Assembly (NCBI GenBank): GCA_964611335.1
Contig: CAZSXR010000002.1
Span: 124,001 to 188,000 of the forward strand
Reading direction: 5' to 3'
Length of the DNA stretch: 64,000 bases
DNA from: BOG-1112 sp964611335
Lineage (GTDB): Bacteria; Bdellovibrionota_B; Oligoflexia; Oligoflexales; Bog-1112
Below are positions 27,506 to 36,785 of the stretch, piece after piece; position 1 is the stretch's first letter, and every line of letters starts with the position of its first letter. The position numbers and the translations under genes were made by a program. The notes beneath the pieces were generated by a model. The model worked only from the letters and a program-made list of their open reading frames with translations, ran no database searches and had not been told where the DNA came from.

Positions 27506-28300
27506 TTACTTAAGGTCTATGTAGCCCGCATCTTCTCCCGCCTTACGCAACTGATCAAACAGTGTTTGTAATTTGAAAGGATCAGAATAGTGCTTACGAT
27601 AGCGTGGATTGATCTCTACTAAATTTTTGTAAGACTGCATATCTTGAATTGCAGAGGGTCGTATATTCATCCCCTTAGGATAAAATTTGATGAGATCGCT
27701 GATGTTTGTAACAAAGAAAATTCCACCTGGGTTTACCAGTTGTCCATTTTGAACATTTGGTCCAAAGATTGTGATGACGCCAAGACGTCTTTGTTGGCTA
27801 TCCGTAATGTAAGCGGAAAGAACAAGGCCAGCTGGAAAATGCTGATCGATATAGCCCAATTCCAAAGCGGCACCCACGTACATATTGTTTGAGTTCATTC
27901 CCAAATAGGCATCCGTACTTACCATACTGGATTCTGTGAAATGCAGTCTTGCAAGATTATCTATTACATATGTTGGCATAGACTGCCCATTAGGAAGCTG
28001 ATTGGTTCTTGAAATTGTAAGGAGGTGTTCATCGTTTACATAGTTCAAATTTAAAGAACCTCCGATGATAAAGCCTTTACCTGTTGCGGGTGGTGAAAGT
28101 GTTATGCTCCCATAATCTAATATTGGAAGTGTGAATGCTGTATTCAATTCTACATTTTGATTGAATTCTACGTCGAAACTCAAGATGTTGTTCAGAATAT
28201 TATAGGAAAAAGATTTAACAACTTGCTGTTGATTGGCTCCGCAACTTGCAAGAAAGAGACCTGCAACGAGACCTATTTGGGATATTGTTTTGCGTATCAT
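27506..28300 (-). CDS. Lipoprotein of unknown function
   Basis: A 264-residue protein with a lipoprotein signal (GLFLASC). The start is ATG at 28300 because AGGAG lies 5 nt before it; a longer frame is available but lacks a ribosome site. The body has several beta-strand-like segments (ITLSPPATGKGFIIGGSLNL, AALELGYIDQHF) and one Asn-rich turn (GMNSNNMYVG). No domain recognised. It lies immediately upstream of the lipase-like gene, so the pair may be cotranscribed; a lipase partner or chaperone role is only a guess. Confidence 0.65.
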   Translation of the reverse strand: MIRKTISQIGLVAGLFLASCGANQQQVVKSFSYNILNNILSFDVEFNQNVELNTAFTLPILDYGSITLSPPATGKGFIIGGSLNLNYVNDEHLLTISRTNQLPNGQSMPTYVIDNLARLHFTESSMVSTDAYLGMNSNNMYVGAALELGYIDQHFPAGLVLSAYITDSQQRRLGVITIFGPNVQNGQLVNPGGIFFVTNISDLIKFYPKGMNIRPSAIQDMQSYKNLVEINPRYRKHYSDPFKLQTLFDQLRKAGEDAGYIDLK

Positions 28301-28416
28301 ATGTGCTCCTTGAGTGAGGGCTCCCACAAAGGGGGGCGGGCTAAGTTGTCTAGGATTCGGTATTTTTTGGAAGAACTTTAGTTAATTTTAAGTGTTTTTA
28401 ACGATTGGACAAAGTG

Positions 28417-28445
28417 TTGACCTTTTCCCTAAAAGCAGGGATAAA
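28417..28445 (+). promoter_or_regulatory. Promoter upstream of hemW
   Basis: TTGACC, 17-bp spacer, GATAAA: near-consensus -35 and -10 spacing, ending about 20 bp before the hemW start at 28467. It overlaps no gene. Confidence 0.5.
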
Positions 28446-28466
28446 AGGGCTTCTTTTCAATAAGCA

Positions 28467-29627
28467 ATGGATTCCATGAGCACTCAAAAGAAAACACTAG
28501 GTCTCTATATACACATCCCTTTTTGCAGTTTTATGTGTCACTACTGTGATTTTGCAAAAACTGCGAATTGGGATGCGACCCTTATTTCCGAATACATGGA
28601 AGGTCTAAAAAAACAGCTTGAATTTTGGTTAACTGAGTATGTCGAAAAACAAAATTATACTATCGATACTTTGTTTTTAGGAGGAGGCACACCTGGTCTT
28701 TTAGATAGAGAATACGAAGGTCTTTTTGAAGTCTTTTCAAAATATAATATTCAATTTCAAGAAGCGACAATCGAAGTCAATCCTGAAAACATCACCGATG
28801 AAAAATTAAAAATATGGAAATCTTTAGGTTTCAGTCGTCTTTCGATGGGTGTGCAATCCTTTCAAGAAAAAGGCTTGAAAGCACTCACCCGACAACACAG
28901 TCGCGAACAACTTTTTTCTGCATTAGAAAAAGCACAGAGTGTTTTTGACAATGTAAACTGTGATTTGATCTATGCATGGCCTGGACAGACTTTAGAAGAC
29001 TGGAAAGCAGATTTAGAGATTGCAGAAAGTTTAGATCTTTCGCATCTGAGTTTGTATTGCCTCACACTCGAAGAAAAAACCCCTTTCGGTCGTGCACATT
29101 CCAGAGGTGTATTCGCATCCAAGAACGATGAGTTCCAAGAGCAGTGCTACGAGTATGCACGTAAGTTTCTTCAAAAACAAAGTTGGGAACACTATGAGTG
29201 TTCCAACTGGTCCAGAAAAGGAAAGAACTGTGTTCACAACGCAAAATACTGGCAGGACCAGTGTTTTATAGGTGTCGGAGCAGGCGCCTGTGGTTACGTT
29301 CCCGAAGGGAACATAGGTATGCGTTATGCTTATACAAGAAAGGAACGCTTGTTTACAAAGAATGAGGCTTCTTTCGAAGTGGATCCACGTGATGCTCAAG
29401 ATTGGCTTACAGAATATGTTGGATGTGGACTGCGATATAAAGAGGGACTGGATTTGGATCGGATTGCTTCGAAGACGGGATTGGAGTTTAGGGCAGAAGG
29501 GCTTGTGAAGAAGGGACTGGAAGAAGGGAAGCTTCGTTTAGAAGCTTCCCGTTTGTATTTGGATACAAACGAGTGGTTTAGAGAAACACGCTGGTGTCTT
29601 GAGCTGTTGAGGTGTTTTTACCCTTAA
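28467..29627 (+). CDS. hemW: HemW-type radical SAM protein
   Basis: A 386-residue radical-SAM protein. CSFMCHYC (C20, C24, C27) binds the [4Fe-4S] cluster and the preceding YIHIPF is the HemN/HemW signature. FLGGGTPGLL binds SAM. A full HemN would have an extra Cys and a longer N-terminus; this length and motif fit HemW, the heme chaperone/insertase paralogue. The start is ATG at 28467; an in-frame ATG 3 codons later is also possible. It may supply heme to respiratory enzymes, but the genes around it are not heme genes. Confidence 0.85.
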   Translation: MDSMSTQKKTLGLYIHIPFCSFMCHYCDFAKTANWDATLISEYMEGLKKQLEFWLTEYVEKQNYTIDTLFLGGGTPGLLDREYEGLFEVFSKYNIQFQEATIEVNPENITDEKLKIWKSLGFSRLSMGVQSFQEKGLKALTRQHSREQLFSALEKAQSVFDNVNCDLIYAWPGQTLEDWKADLEIAESLDLSHLSLYCLTLEEKTPFGRAHSRGVFASKNDEFQEQCYEYARKFLQKQSWEHYECSNWSRKGKNCVHNAKYWQDQCFIGVGAGACGYVPEGNIGMRYAYTRKERLFTKNEASFEVDPRDAQDWLTEYVGCGLRYKEGLDLDRIASKTGLEFRAEGLVKKGLEEGKLRLEASRLYLDTNEWFRETRWCLELLRCFYP

Positions 29628-29656
29628 TTTTTTTAAATTACTTCCGACAAGGAAGC

Positions 29657-30871
29657 ATGTTTAAGAAGTTTCGGAGCAAAACTTTCTACCGTTTTCTACT
29701 TGCAATCTTGCTTGTATGTTTTGCAGCAAGAATGGTTTCTATTTTTAAAACTCATAGATTTGTAAGTTTGACAGAAGGTTGTGCCGATCACATCACACAC
29801 ATATATTCAGGAATTGCTTTCTGGGATAACGGTTTCGATGTTTACAAAATAAAGACGCAAAAGCTATTAAACCTCTACTCTGGCCCTGATCGTGATGAAT
29901 TGATCGAAAGCATGTCCTGGAACCCCAACGAAGTTTTTGCACGCACGAATCATCCTGAGACCCCTCTTTTTATAGGATGGGGCATGAATCCGCGCTCCTC
30001 TCCCTTTGGCAACTACATCCTGCATGCACCTGCATCTATTGCAGTTCTTTATAAGATTGCAGATCCGAAAACTATCTATGCTCTCATGATTTTCATATAT
30101 TTTATTTTTACAATCCTTGCAGGAATTGAAATTTCCAAACAGATTTTTTTCATAAATCAAAAACAAGGTAGATTTCTTTTTTTAACAAAACTTGTCATTG
30201 TCTTTTTTTTAATAGTCCAACTTATACACTGGTCTTTAGAAGGTTTCTACGATCCTGTTGCGATCTATCTCCTCATCAAATCTGTTAGGCATTATGTTGA
30301 TAGGAAATGGGACAAATCTCTGCTGTTTTTTGGTCTATCTTGGATTATTCATTTCCGAACTTTATGGTATCTACCACTTGCTATTGCCTGTATATGGCAG
30401 CAATCCAAAGAGATTCAGACTCGAAAGCAAATTTTCCGAAGTGCTTTAGGCCTTTTCCTTGCAAGTTTAGCCTTTGCAAATTTCGTATATTTTAAGTGGC
30501 ATCTTGATGGCTGGTTTACAAATAACTATTTTTACATGCTCGACAAACACTGGCCGTTGCAGCTTTCAAAAGGACACTACATTATTTTTCTGAGCAGTTT
30601 TCTTGCAGTTTCTATCGAAGCTTATAGAAGGCAATTTCTTCCTGTAAGTCTATTGTTGATGATGACTATCTTATGGATGCTGATTCCTCATATGTGTCCA
30701 TGGCATAGCCTTTTTATGATGCCACTGGTCTTATTGCTTTTCAGAAAAGGACAGATTTTTGATCTTTGTTTGGGTTTTGTGTTTTATGGGGTCATTGCTA
30801 AAACCCTGTTCTTGAATTGGTATATTTTGGATTTTTCTACAGTGAGAAGGTTGTTTACTTTTTTATTCTAG
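29657..30871 (+). CDS. Polytopic membrane protein, GT-C-like
   Basis: A 404-residue inner-membrane protein with about 9 hydrophobic helices. A polar N-terminal loop after the first helix (about 40-120) carries CADHITHIYSG and charged residues, as the catalytic loop of GT-C glycosyltransferases (GT39/GT87-like) does. The acceptor is likely a lipid-linked sugar by family, but I see no defining motif. The start is ATG at 29657 (after AAGGAAG); the longer frame overlaps hemW. Two similar proteins follow at 30905 and 32950. Confidence 0.7.
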   Translation: MFKKFRSKTFYRFLLAILLVCFAARMVSIFKTHRFVSLTEGCADHITHIYSGIAFWDNGFDVYKIKTQKLLNLYSGPDRDELIESMSWNPNEVFARTNHPETPLFIGWGMNPRSSPFGNYILHAPASIAVLYKIADPKTIYALMIFIYFIFTILAGIEISKQIFFINQKQGRFLFLTKLVIVFFLIVQLIHWSLEGFYDPVAIYLLIKSVRHYVDRKWDKSLLFFGLSWIIHFRTLWYLPLAIACIWQQSKEIQTRKQIFRSALGLFLASLAFANFVYFKWHLDGWFTNNYFYMLDKHWPLQLSKGHYIIFLSSFLAVSIEAYRRQFLPVSLLLMMTILWMLIPHMCPWHSLFMMPLVLLLFRKGQIFDLCLGFVFYGVIAKTLFLNWYILDFSTVRRLFTFLF

Positions 30872-30904
30872 CTATCAACTCTAAATAAATTTTGGAAAAA
30901 ATTC

Positions 30905-32242
30905 GTGAAAAGAATGATACTCACATACATTTGGTTTTGTAGTCTTGCAGTTGTCTTAGAACTTTTTATGTATTGGGATTGGGATTACGGGATATATCGT
31001 GGGCTGCTTATGTTAGCGTTAGGTCTGATCAGTCTTGTCCCTACAGTTTTTTCACAAAAACCTCCCAATCTTCCAATTTCCATCTTATATAGGCAGTTAT
31101 CTTGGTTATTTTTTGCTTTCCTTCTCGGAAATTTTTTATTTTGTTCATTCAAAAATTATCAAAATGCAAGCAAAGCAGGGGATTTATCCTTTGATCAAGG
31201 TCAAAATTCTTATAGAGCTTGGCTTATGTTGAAAAAAGGACATAATCCATATGGAAAAGATGCAATTCTTGATTCAGTTGAGTTTCATAATCTACTTTCG
31301 CAAATTAAAAATAAGAAAGAATGCCTACAACATCTAAATCTAAATCAAATTGAAAGTTCATTTGATGCCTATTGGAAATCTGTTAGCCCTGAATTACTCA
31401 GAAAACTGCGCATAGACATGAAATTAGAAGCAAGTTGTGCTGAGTTCAATCCTATCTCAGAGAGTTTAGGGTTTAAGTATGGGCCTGCTCTCATAGGTTT
31501 CTATGGTCTATTTATTGATTTTTTTGGACCGGCGGGAATTTTTATAACGCATATTTTCTTTTTTATATTCTTTTTAGCTATTGTATTCCTATCTTTCAGA
31601 AAAAATTTTTTCTTTTCACCTACTGCTGTTATTGCTTTTTCGATTCTATTGTTTGTACCAGATGCCTTTCGTACAAATGGTTTTGTAAATTCCGCTTCAG
31701 ATTCCATACCAACCCTTCTTGCCTGTTCAAGTTTTCTACTCTTAAGTCAGAAGCAATCCCCTTTATTATCAGCTTTTCTTTTAGCTTTAAGCCTCAGCTC
31801 TAAAACTTTTCCAGGACTCCTTTATTTACCAGTCATTGCCTATTTGAATCGAAAATCCTTTATTTTTTGTATGCTTTTAACTCTCATTTTCCATCTACAA
31901 TTTATGTTATGGGATATTTCAGGATTTTTTAATGATCTTATTTTCTTCAATTTAACTCGAACTACAGACTCCACTGCATTCTTACACTTCCTATCTCCAG
32001 CACTCCAAAAAACAACCGCATTCTTCTCAACTTTATGCATCTTTCTTGTCATTGTATACTACTGGAAAAAGTCATATCCTGTATGGAATAGTTGGAGAAT
32101 TCTTATTATAAGTCATGTGCTAACACTTTTTTCTGCTAAGACTTTTCACAACAATTATTTATCCTGGATTCAAGTACTTTTAGCTTTGTGGACTCTTTAT
32201 TTATTAAGGAGTAATTCATCATTTCGAGATAACATTCTATAA
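30905..32242 (+). CDS. Polytopic membrane protein, GT87-like
   Basis: A 445-residue inner-membrane protein with about 10 hydrophobic helices and a large polar loop at about 90-170 (DQGQNSYRAWLMLKKGHNPYG). DUF2029/GT87 mannosyltransferases have this topology with a loop between the first helices. LALSLSSKTFPGLLYLPVIA resembles a conserved helix of that family. Start GTG at 30905, or the ATG 3 codons later. Probably transcribed with 29657-30871 (33-bp gap). Function inferred only. Confidence 0.65.
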   Translation: MKRMILTYIWFCSLAVVLELFMYWDWDYGIYRGLLMLALGLISLVPTVFSQKPPNLPISILYRQLSWLFFAFLLGNFLFCSFKNYQNASKAGDLSFDQGQNSYRAWLMLKKGHNPYGKDAILDSVEFHNLLSQIKNKKECLQHLNLNQIESSFDAYWKSVSPELLRKLRIDMKLEASCAEFNPISESLGFKYGPALIGFYGLFIDFFGPAGIFITHIFFFIFFLAIVFLSFRKNFFFSPTAVIAFSILLFVPDAFRTNGFVNSASDSIPTLLACSSFLLLSQKQSPLLSAFLLALSLSSKTFPGLLYLPVIAYLNRKSFIFCMLLTLIFHLQFMLWDISGFFNDLIFFNLTRTTDSTAFLHFLSPALQKTTAFFSTLCIFLVIVYYWKKSYPVWNSWRILIISHVLTLFSAKTFHNNYLSWIQVLLALWTLYLLRSNSSFRDNIL

Positions 32243-32326
32243 AGAAAATAATCAAAACCACCACAGCTTTGACTGCCGTGATGACAAAATAATTGTTTTA
32301 AAAAAGATCTTGCTCTCAAACTTCTC

Positions 32327-32355
32327 TTAAAGTACTGTTAGCTACGGTACTTTAA
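32327..32355 (+). promoter_or_regulatory. Operator-like 9-bp inverted repeat before toxin-antitoxin pair
   Basis: TTAAAGTAC, 11 bp, GTACTTTAA: perfect arms, ending 3 bp before the Shine-Dalgarno GGAGGAG of the toxin gene. A dyad here is the usual binding site of the XRE-family antitoxin that represses its own operon. Confidence 0.6.
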
Positions 32356-32368
32356 TTCGGAGGAGAAT

Positions 32369-32652
32369 TTGAAAAAATCGCTGGTATTTCTTTCGAAAAA
32401 AGCGGAAAAACAAGTAAACAGCTTCCTCAATACATAAAGGAAGCTGTTTACTTGTGGTCAAGGACTGTTGAAAAAATTGGCATTCAAGAAGCAAGAAAGT
32501 GTCCAGGGTACCACGATGAACCTTTAAAGGGCGATCTCGCTGGACAAAGGTCTGTTAGATTAAATAAAGCTTATAGACTTTTTTACGAAGAAACGAATAA
32601 ACAAATAGAAATTACTATACTGGTAATAGAGGTTAATAAACATGACTACTAA
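32369..32652 (+). pseudogene. HigB/RelE-type toxin gene with single-base frameshift
   Basis: The frame from TTG 32369 (after GGAGGAG) gives an N-terminus KKSLVFLSKKAEKQVNS that stops at 32435. A second frame from about 32422 gives LPQYIKEAVYLWSRTVEKIG, then RKCPGYHDEPLKG and AGQRSVRLNKAYRLFYEE, a known signature of HigB/RelE-like host-inhibition toxins. Joining the halves needs one extra base near 32420 (AACAGCTT), giving VNKLPQYIK. A one-base deletion is therefore likely; a TTG at 32452 might still give a truncated product. The last 11 bp overlap the antitoxin start, as in toxin-first higBA operons. Confidence 0.75.
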
Positions 32653-32947
32653 AAAAAGAGCAGTCACTGAACTTTCAAAATCTGTAGGTCCTCTTAGCTT
32701 TGGAATGTTTTTGCGCATTGCAAGAACATCCTTGGATTTAACTCAAAGTGAAATGGCTTTCATTCTAGACATTTCAAAATCCAACCTTTGCGATATAGAA
32801 AAAGGAAGACAACTTGTAAGTCCCGAGTTTGCCAAAAAAGTTGCCAAAAAAGCTGGACTGTCACAAGAACTTGCCGTGCAAGCCTGCTTACAAGACCAGC
32901 TTAAAAAAGCAAAACTTAAATACCAAGTAAGCCTAAGCGCTTCCTGA
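32642..32947 (+). CDS. XRE-family antitoxin (HigA-like)
   Basis: A 101-residue DNA-binding protein with a helix-turn-helix at about 37-62: LTQSEMAFILDISKSNLCDIEKGRQLV, wings and C-terminal dimer helix. Toxin-first order, an 11-bp gene overlap and the upstream dyad match a higBA-type operon, in which this protein blocks the toxin and represses the promoter. Because the toxin gene is frameshifted, the antitoxin is apparently left without an active partner. Confidence 0.85.
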   Translation: MTTKKRAVTELSKSVGPLSFGMFLRIARTSLDLTQSEMAFILDISKSNLCDIEKGRQLVSPEFAKKVAKKAGLSQELAVQACLQDQLKKAKLKYQVSLSAS

Positions 32948-32949
32948 AG

Positions 32950-34152
32950 CTAACCCAGATAATAAACAGACACTAAATAGTGACTGTAAAAAGTCACTGC
33001 AAGTAAAACCACCATAAATATCGCAAACAGTTTCCTCGAAAAAATCCCACTCAGTCTATCTATGGCAAAAGCGCTCAAAACATTGCCCATGCAAACTGCA
33101 AATATAATCATGCGACCAGGCGTTCGCATATGTTGAAAAATCAAAGCTGACTTCATAAACAAAGTATACGGAGCCCACGGAGCAAAAGGGCCTAGCGCAC
33201 AAAGAATGCTGAATACAAAGACAATACTCATTGCATAAATTGCCTGAGGTGTTTCTTTCTTCGAAAGAAAGTTACTCAAAAGAGCAATAACAATCAAAAT
33301 TAGCATCGTTGAACCAAGATACCCTTCGGCATTCGGATTTAAAACATCTTTCATTTTCATAGAAAAATTTAAATTATCGGAAATAGAATAGGAGTTACGT
33401 ACAGAGAAACGCCCCGTTTTAATAAGCAAAGGAAAGGAAACTAAAAAAGCCGCAGAAAGACCTGTGATCAACGACACGACGTAGCGTTTTCTAAAGACAA
33501 CTCTGTAATCTCTTGCCAAAATATAAAGAGGAAGCATAACCATCATAAAGATAGAAAAATGCTCATTTGATAAAAGCAAAAGACCTAAAGCAAGTCCCAA
33601 ACTCACACTGCGTTTGAAAGAAGGTCCATATTTGAAAATATTTTCTGTAAGTAGAAAAATAAGTGGTATCCAAAAAATTTGGATCTGATTTCCGTGACCA
33701 TGCAACATGTGGTGAATAAGAAAGGCACTAGAACTGTACATGAATGCAGCGTAGAGGCACCCAATTGTATTTTTACTGAAACAACGCGCAAACTTATACA
33801 TGCACAAACCTGCAAGGATGACGGAAAGGAAAAGCATAAGGTTGTGAGCAACTAGGGGACTGGAAAAAAAAGAAAGCAAAGTTGCGAGACTTAAATAAGT
33901 GAAGGAGGGAGAAAAACGAGGATTCAGTATAGCTTCCTGGAAGACAAAGATATGATTATGAAAATTATTCAGTACAGTTTGAATAGAACTCAGAAAGCTC
34001 TGCACGTCACTGGCATTTAAAAAACCTTCATCACGAATACGGATCCAAGGTTGGTCGAGATGCAACATAAGTGGAAAGGTAATAACAAGAGGAGAGAGCA
34101 AGATCAGAGTAAGAACTAGAAATTGATTCCATACCTTTCTTTGAACTCGCAT
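32950..34152 (-). CDS. Polytopic membrane protein, GT-C-like
   Basis: A 400-residue inner-membrane protein with about 9 helices and a polar N-terminal loop after helix 1 (about 30-85, WIRIRDEGFLNASDVQSF), similar in layout to the two genes at 29.7-32.2 kb but on the opposite strand. HGHGNQIQIFWIPL is a polar turn in a membrane segment and could be catalytic. Family members of this type often have a further C-terminal soluble domain that this one lacks. It ends 2 bp from the antitoxin stop (convergent). Confidence 0.6.
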   Translation of the reverse strand: MRVQRKVWNQFLVLTLILLSPLVITFPLMLHLDQPWIRIRDEGFLNASDVQSFLSSIQTVLNNFHNHIFVFQEAILNPRFSPSFTYLSLATLLSFFSSPLVAHNLMLFLSVILAGLCMYKFARCFSKNTIGCLYAAFMYSSSAFLIHHMLHGHGNQIQIFWIPLIFLLTENIFKYGPSFKRSVSLGLALGLLLLSNEHFSIFMMVMLPLYILARDYRVVFRKRYVVSLITGLSAAFLVSFPLLIKTGRFSVRNSYSISDNLNFSMKMKDVLNPNAEGYLGSTMLILIVIALLSNFLSKKETPQAIYAMSIVFVFSILCALGPFAPWAPYTLFMKSALIFQHMRTPGRMIIFAVCMGNVLSAFAIDRLSGIFSRKLFAIFMVVLLAVTFYSHYLVSVYYLG

Positions 34153-34295
34153 ATCTCGCGCCTCTCTTGGAAAATTTAAGCTTTAAATCGCCAAAGTTCT
34201 CGCACAGAACGATTTTTATCTAGACTTCGTTCGCATCTTGAGTACATAAAATGTTTCATGCCATAATAGCTCGAACACAAAACAAAGGGTGTATC

Positions 34296-34976
34296 ATGTC
34301 AAAAATTCTATTCTCTCTATTTATGAGTTTATCTCTTGTCTCCTGCAATTGCGAAAAAAATCCAAGTTCCACTACAAATTCCACTGATAAAGACAAGATT
34401 ATTTACACAATTGGTCAGATGTATGCTCGACGTATAGACTACCTCCGACTCGATAAAAACGAAGTCGAAACACTGATCAAAGGCGCACAAGACTGGCTTA
34501 AAAACCAAAAATCCGATGTCGACTTTGAAAAAACTCGCCCGCTGGTTCAGAACTTCATTGAAACCCGAATGAGCGAAGGAGCTAAAGTAGAAAAAGAGAA
34601 AGGAAAGAAATACCTCGAAGAATTCCTTAAAAAAGGTGGAAAACTGACTTCTTCAGGTCTTGCATACGAGATTGTCAAACCAGGCTCCAATGTTAAACCA
34701 GGTCCTAACGATACCGTTGAGGTCCACTATCACGGTACCTTCATCGATGGCACCGTCTTTGACTCTTCCGTAGATCGTAAAGAAAAAGCAAACTTTCCTC
34801 TCGATGTCGTCATCAAAGGGTGGCAGGAAGGTATGCAGTTGATTGGAGAGGGTGGAGAAATCAAATTGGTTGTACCTTCAGACCTCGCTTATGGAGACCG
34901 TGGGTCCAGTCCAAAAATCCCAGGTGGCGCTACACTCCTCTTCGATGTAACCCTATTCAAGATTACGAAGCGCTAA
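34296..34976 (+). CDS. FKBP-type peptidyl-prolyl isomerase, lipoprotein
   Basis: A 226-residue protein with a lipoprotein signal (SLSLVSC, Cys17). An N-terminal helical dimerisation domain of the FkpA/Mip type runs to about 110. The FKBP catalytic domain follows (about 120-225): VEVHYHGTFIDGTVFDSS, GWQEGMQLIGEG, YGDRGSSPKIPGGATLLFDV. It acts on proline bonds in the periplasm or outer-membrane leaflet. Start ATG at 34296, as the longer upstream frame adds an unlikely leader before the signal sequence. It converges on uvrC with a 24-bp overlap. Confidence 0.93.
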   Translation: MSKILFSLFMSLSLVSCNCEKNPSSTTNSTDKDKIIYTIGQMYARRIDYLRLDKNEVETLIKGAQDWLKNQKSDVDFEKTRPLVQNFIETRMSEGAKVEKEKGKKYLEEFLKKGGKLTSSGLAYEIVKPGSNVKPGPNDTVEVHYHGTFIDGTVFDSSVDRKEKANFPLDVVIKGWQEGMQLIGEGGEIKLVVPSDLAYGDRGSSPKIPGGATLLFDVTLFKITKR

Positions 34977-36785
34977 AAGCAATTTCTCTGCAATAACTTT
35001 CGATACTTTTGCAGACTTCATCCACTCTTCTACCGAATAAGACTTAGCCGTATCCCCCTCTTTTAAAAGAACTAGGATACGTTTTTTTGTTTCCGGACCA
35101 ATTCCTTGAATATCATCGACAAAGGATTTAAGGGAAAGTTTTCCTCTACGTTTACGATGATGTGTAATCGCAAAGCGATGAGCTTCATCACGGAGCTGTG
35201 TGAGGATCTGGTATTCGGAGCTGCCTTCTTTTAAAACGAAGTGCTCACTTTTACCGGGAAAAAAGACCCTTTCTTCCGTTTGCAAACGTTTGTCATCTCC
35301 CTCGTGAGATACATGATTTTTTGCAAGAGACCTGATGTCAAAATCAAATTCGGGAAATTCTTTTGCAACAGCTAAAACTGAAGAGAGTTGTCCTTTGCCT
35401 CCGTCGATAACCAAGAGATCAGGAAGTTCCTGTGAATGCTGCAAAGATTTAAAGTATCGTTTCATCACATGACGTATAGAGCCATAGTCATCAGGACTCT
35501 CTCTGTAATCTTCAATGTTGTACAACTTGTAATGATCTTTTGCTGCTTTAGCTCCTATAAAGCAAACTTGTGAAGCTACAATCGCAGTCCCCTGTATGTT
35601 GGAAATGTCAAAACAATCGATACGGAAAGGAAATTTTTCAAGTTGAAGTTTATCTTTCAGATTCTCTAGAATGATTTTCTCTTTAGCTTTCTTAGTAAGA
35701 GATTCTTCCAAATGATAACGTGAATTGGTTGTGGATAAATCCACTAGACTTTTTTTCTGTCCTCTTTGTGGACAAAGTATTTTCAACGTTTTGTATTCGG
35801 AAATAGAAGATAAATAAGTTTCCAGTGTTTTATCTTTCAAATCTAAAGGAATGTAAATTTCAGGAGGAAGCATTTTCTTTTCATAATATTGGAGAAGAAA
35901 ATCACTCAGTGCTTTTTCCAAATCGGAAAGACGCATCGGAGTTATAAAATTATCTCGTCCTGTAATTTTTCCTTCCCGAATATTTAAAACATGGAAAGAG
36001 ATGTGATCCTGATCTTGGGAGAACCCAATGGCATCACAGTCCTGTATACTTTTAGTAACAACGTTTTGTGCTTGAGTGATAACTTTCAAAGCAAGGATTT
36101 GATCGCGATAACGTGCTGCAAGTTCATAGCGTTCTTCTTCGGCTGCCTGACCCATCTGTTCTTTAATTTTGCGTAAAACACTTTTGTCTTTGCCTTGCAA
36201 AAAATCTATAGCGTTCTGCATCATAGATTTGTACATGGTATTATCAACAGGCAATGTGCAAGGACCTAAGCAACGTTTCATTGCATAGTAATTGCAGGGT
36301 CTTGTTACCGTTTTGAATGTGTATTCATTGCATCGAATCAGTGGAAATATTCTGTAGGTTAATTCTAAAATAGTATTTAAATGACCTACATGGGAGAAGG
36401 GACCCAAATAAACCGCACCGTCTGCTTTTCTCTTTCTCACTTTTTTTATACGAGGCCATTTATTTTGCATGTCGATTTTCAAATATGGGTACTCTTTATC
36501 GTCCCGCAAAATAATGTTGAAGTCTGGTTTGTGCTCCTTGATGAGATTGCGTTCGAGAAGCAGAGCTTCGACTTCGTTTGTAAGTAAAATGACTTCAAAA
36601 TCCGCAATGACGTGTACAAGTATCTGTGTTTTCGGATCTTCTATTTTTCTTAGAAAGTAGGAACTCAATCTCGATTTTAAGTTCTTTGCTTTTCCTACGT
36701 AGAGAACTTTGCCTTTGCTATCTTTCATAAGATAGACACCGAAGGTTTCAGGCACGCGTTTTAATTTGTCCTTTATCTCACTCAT
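34953..36785 (-). CDS. uvrC: Excinuclease ABC subunit C
   Basis: Makes both incisions in nucleotide-excision repair. The N-terminal GIY-YIG nuclease (GVYLMKDSKGKVLYVGKAKN at 16-35) makes the 3' cut. A UVR domain lies near 205-235, and the C-terminal RNase H-like domain (FDISNIQGT, VIDGGKGQL) with a helix-hairpin-helix (IQGIGPETKKRILVLL) makes the 5' cut. Length is normal. The start overlaps the uvrB stop by 8 bp, so uvrB-uvrC form one operon. Confidence 0.96.
   Translation of the reverse strand: MSEIKDKLKRVPETFGVYLMKDSKGKVLYVGKAKNLKSRLSSYFLRKIEDPKTQILVHVIADFEVILLTNEVEALLLERNLIKEHKPDFNIILRDDKEYPYLKIDMQNKWPRIKKVRKRKADGAVYLGPFSHVGHLNTILELTYRIFPLIRCNEYTFKTVTRPCNYYAMKRCLGPCTLPVDNTMYKSMMQNAIDFLQGKDKSVLRKIKEQMGQAAEEERYELAARYRDQILALKVITQAQNVVTKSIQDCDAIGFSQDQDHISFHVLNIREGKITGRDNFITPMRLSDLEKALSDFLLQYYEKKMLPPEIYIPLDLKDKTLETYLSSISEYKTLKILCPQRGQKKSLVDLSTTNSRYHLEESLTKKAKEKIILENLKDKLQLEKFPFRIDCFDISNIQGTAIVASQVCFIGAKAAKDHYKLYNIEDYRESPDDYGSIRHVMKRYFKSLQHSQELPDLLVIDGGKGQLSSVLAVAKEFPEFDFDIRSLAKNHVSHEGDDKRLQTEERVFFPGKSEHFVLKEGSSEYQILTQLRDEAHRFAITHHRKRRGKLSLKSFVDDIQGIGPETKKRILVLLKEGDTAKSYSVEEWMKSAKVSKVIAEKLLLALRNLE

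Noticed and set aside
32243..32326. Possible gene between the GT87-like gene and the toxin operon
   Set aside because: 84 bp without an open frame; only AT-rich leader before the operator.
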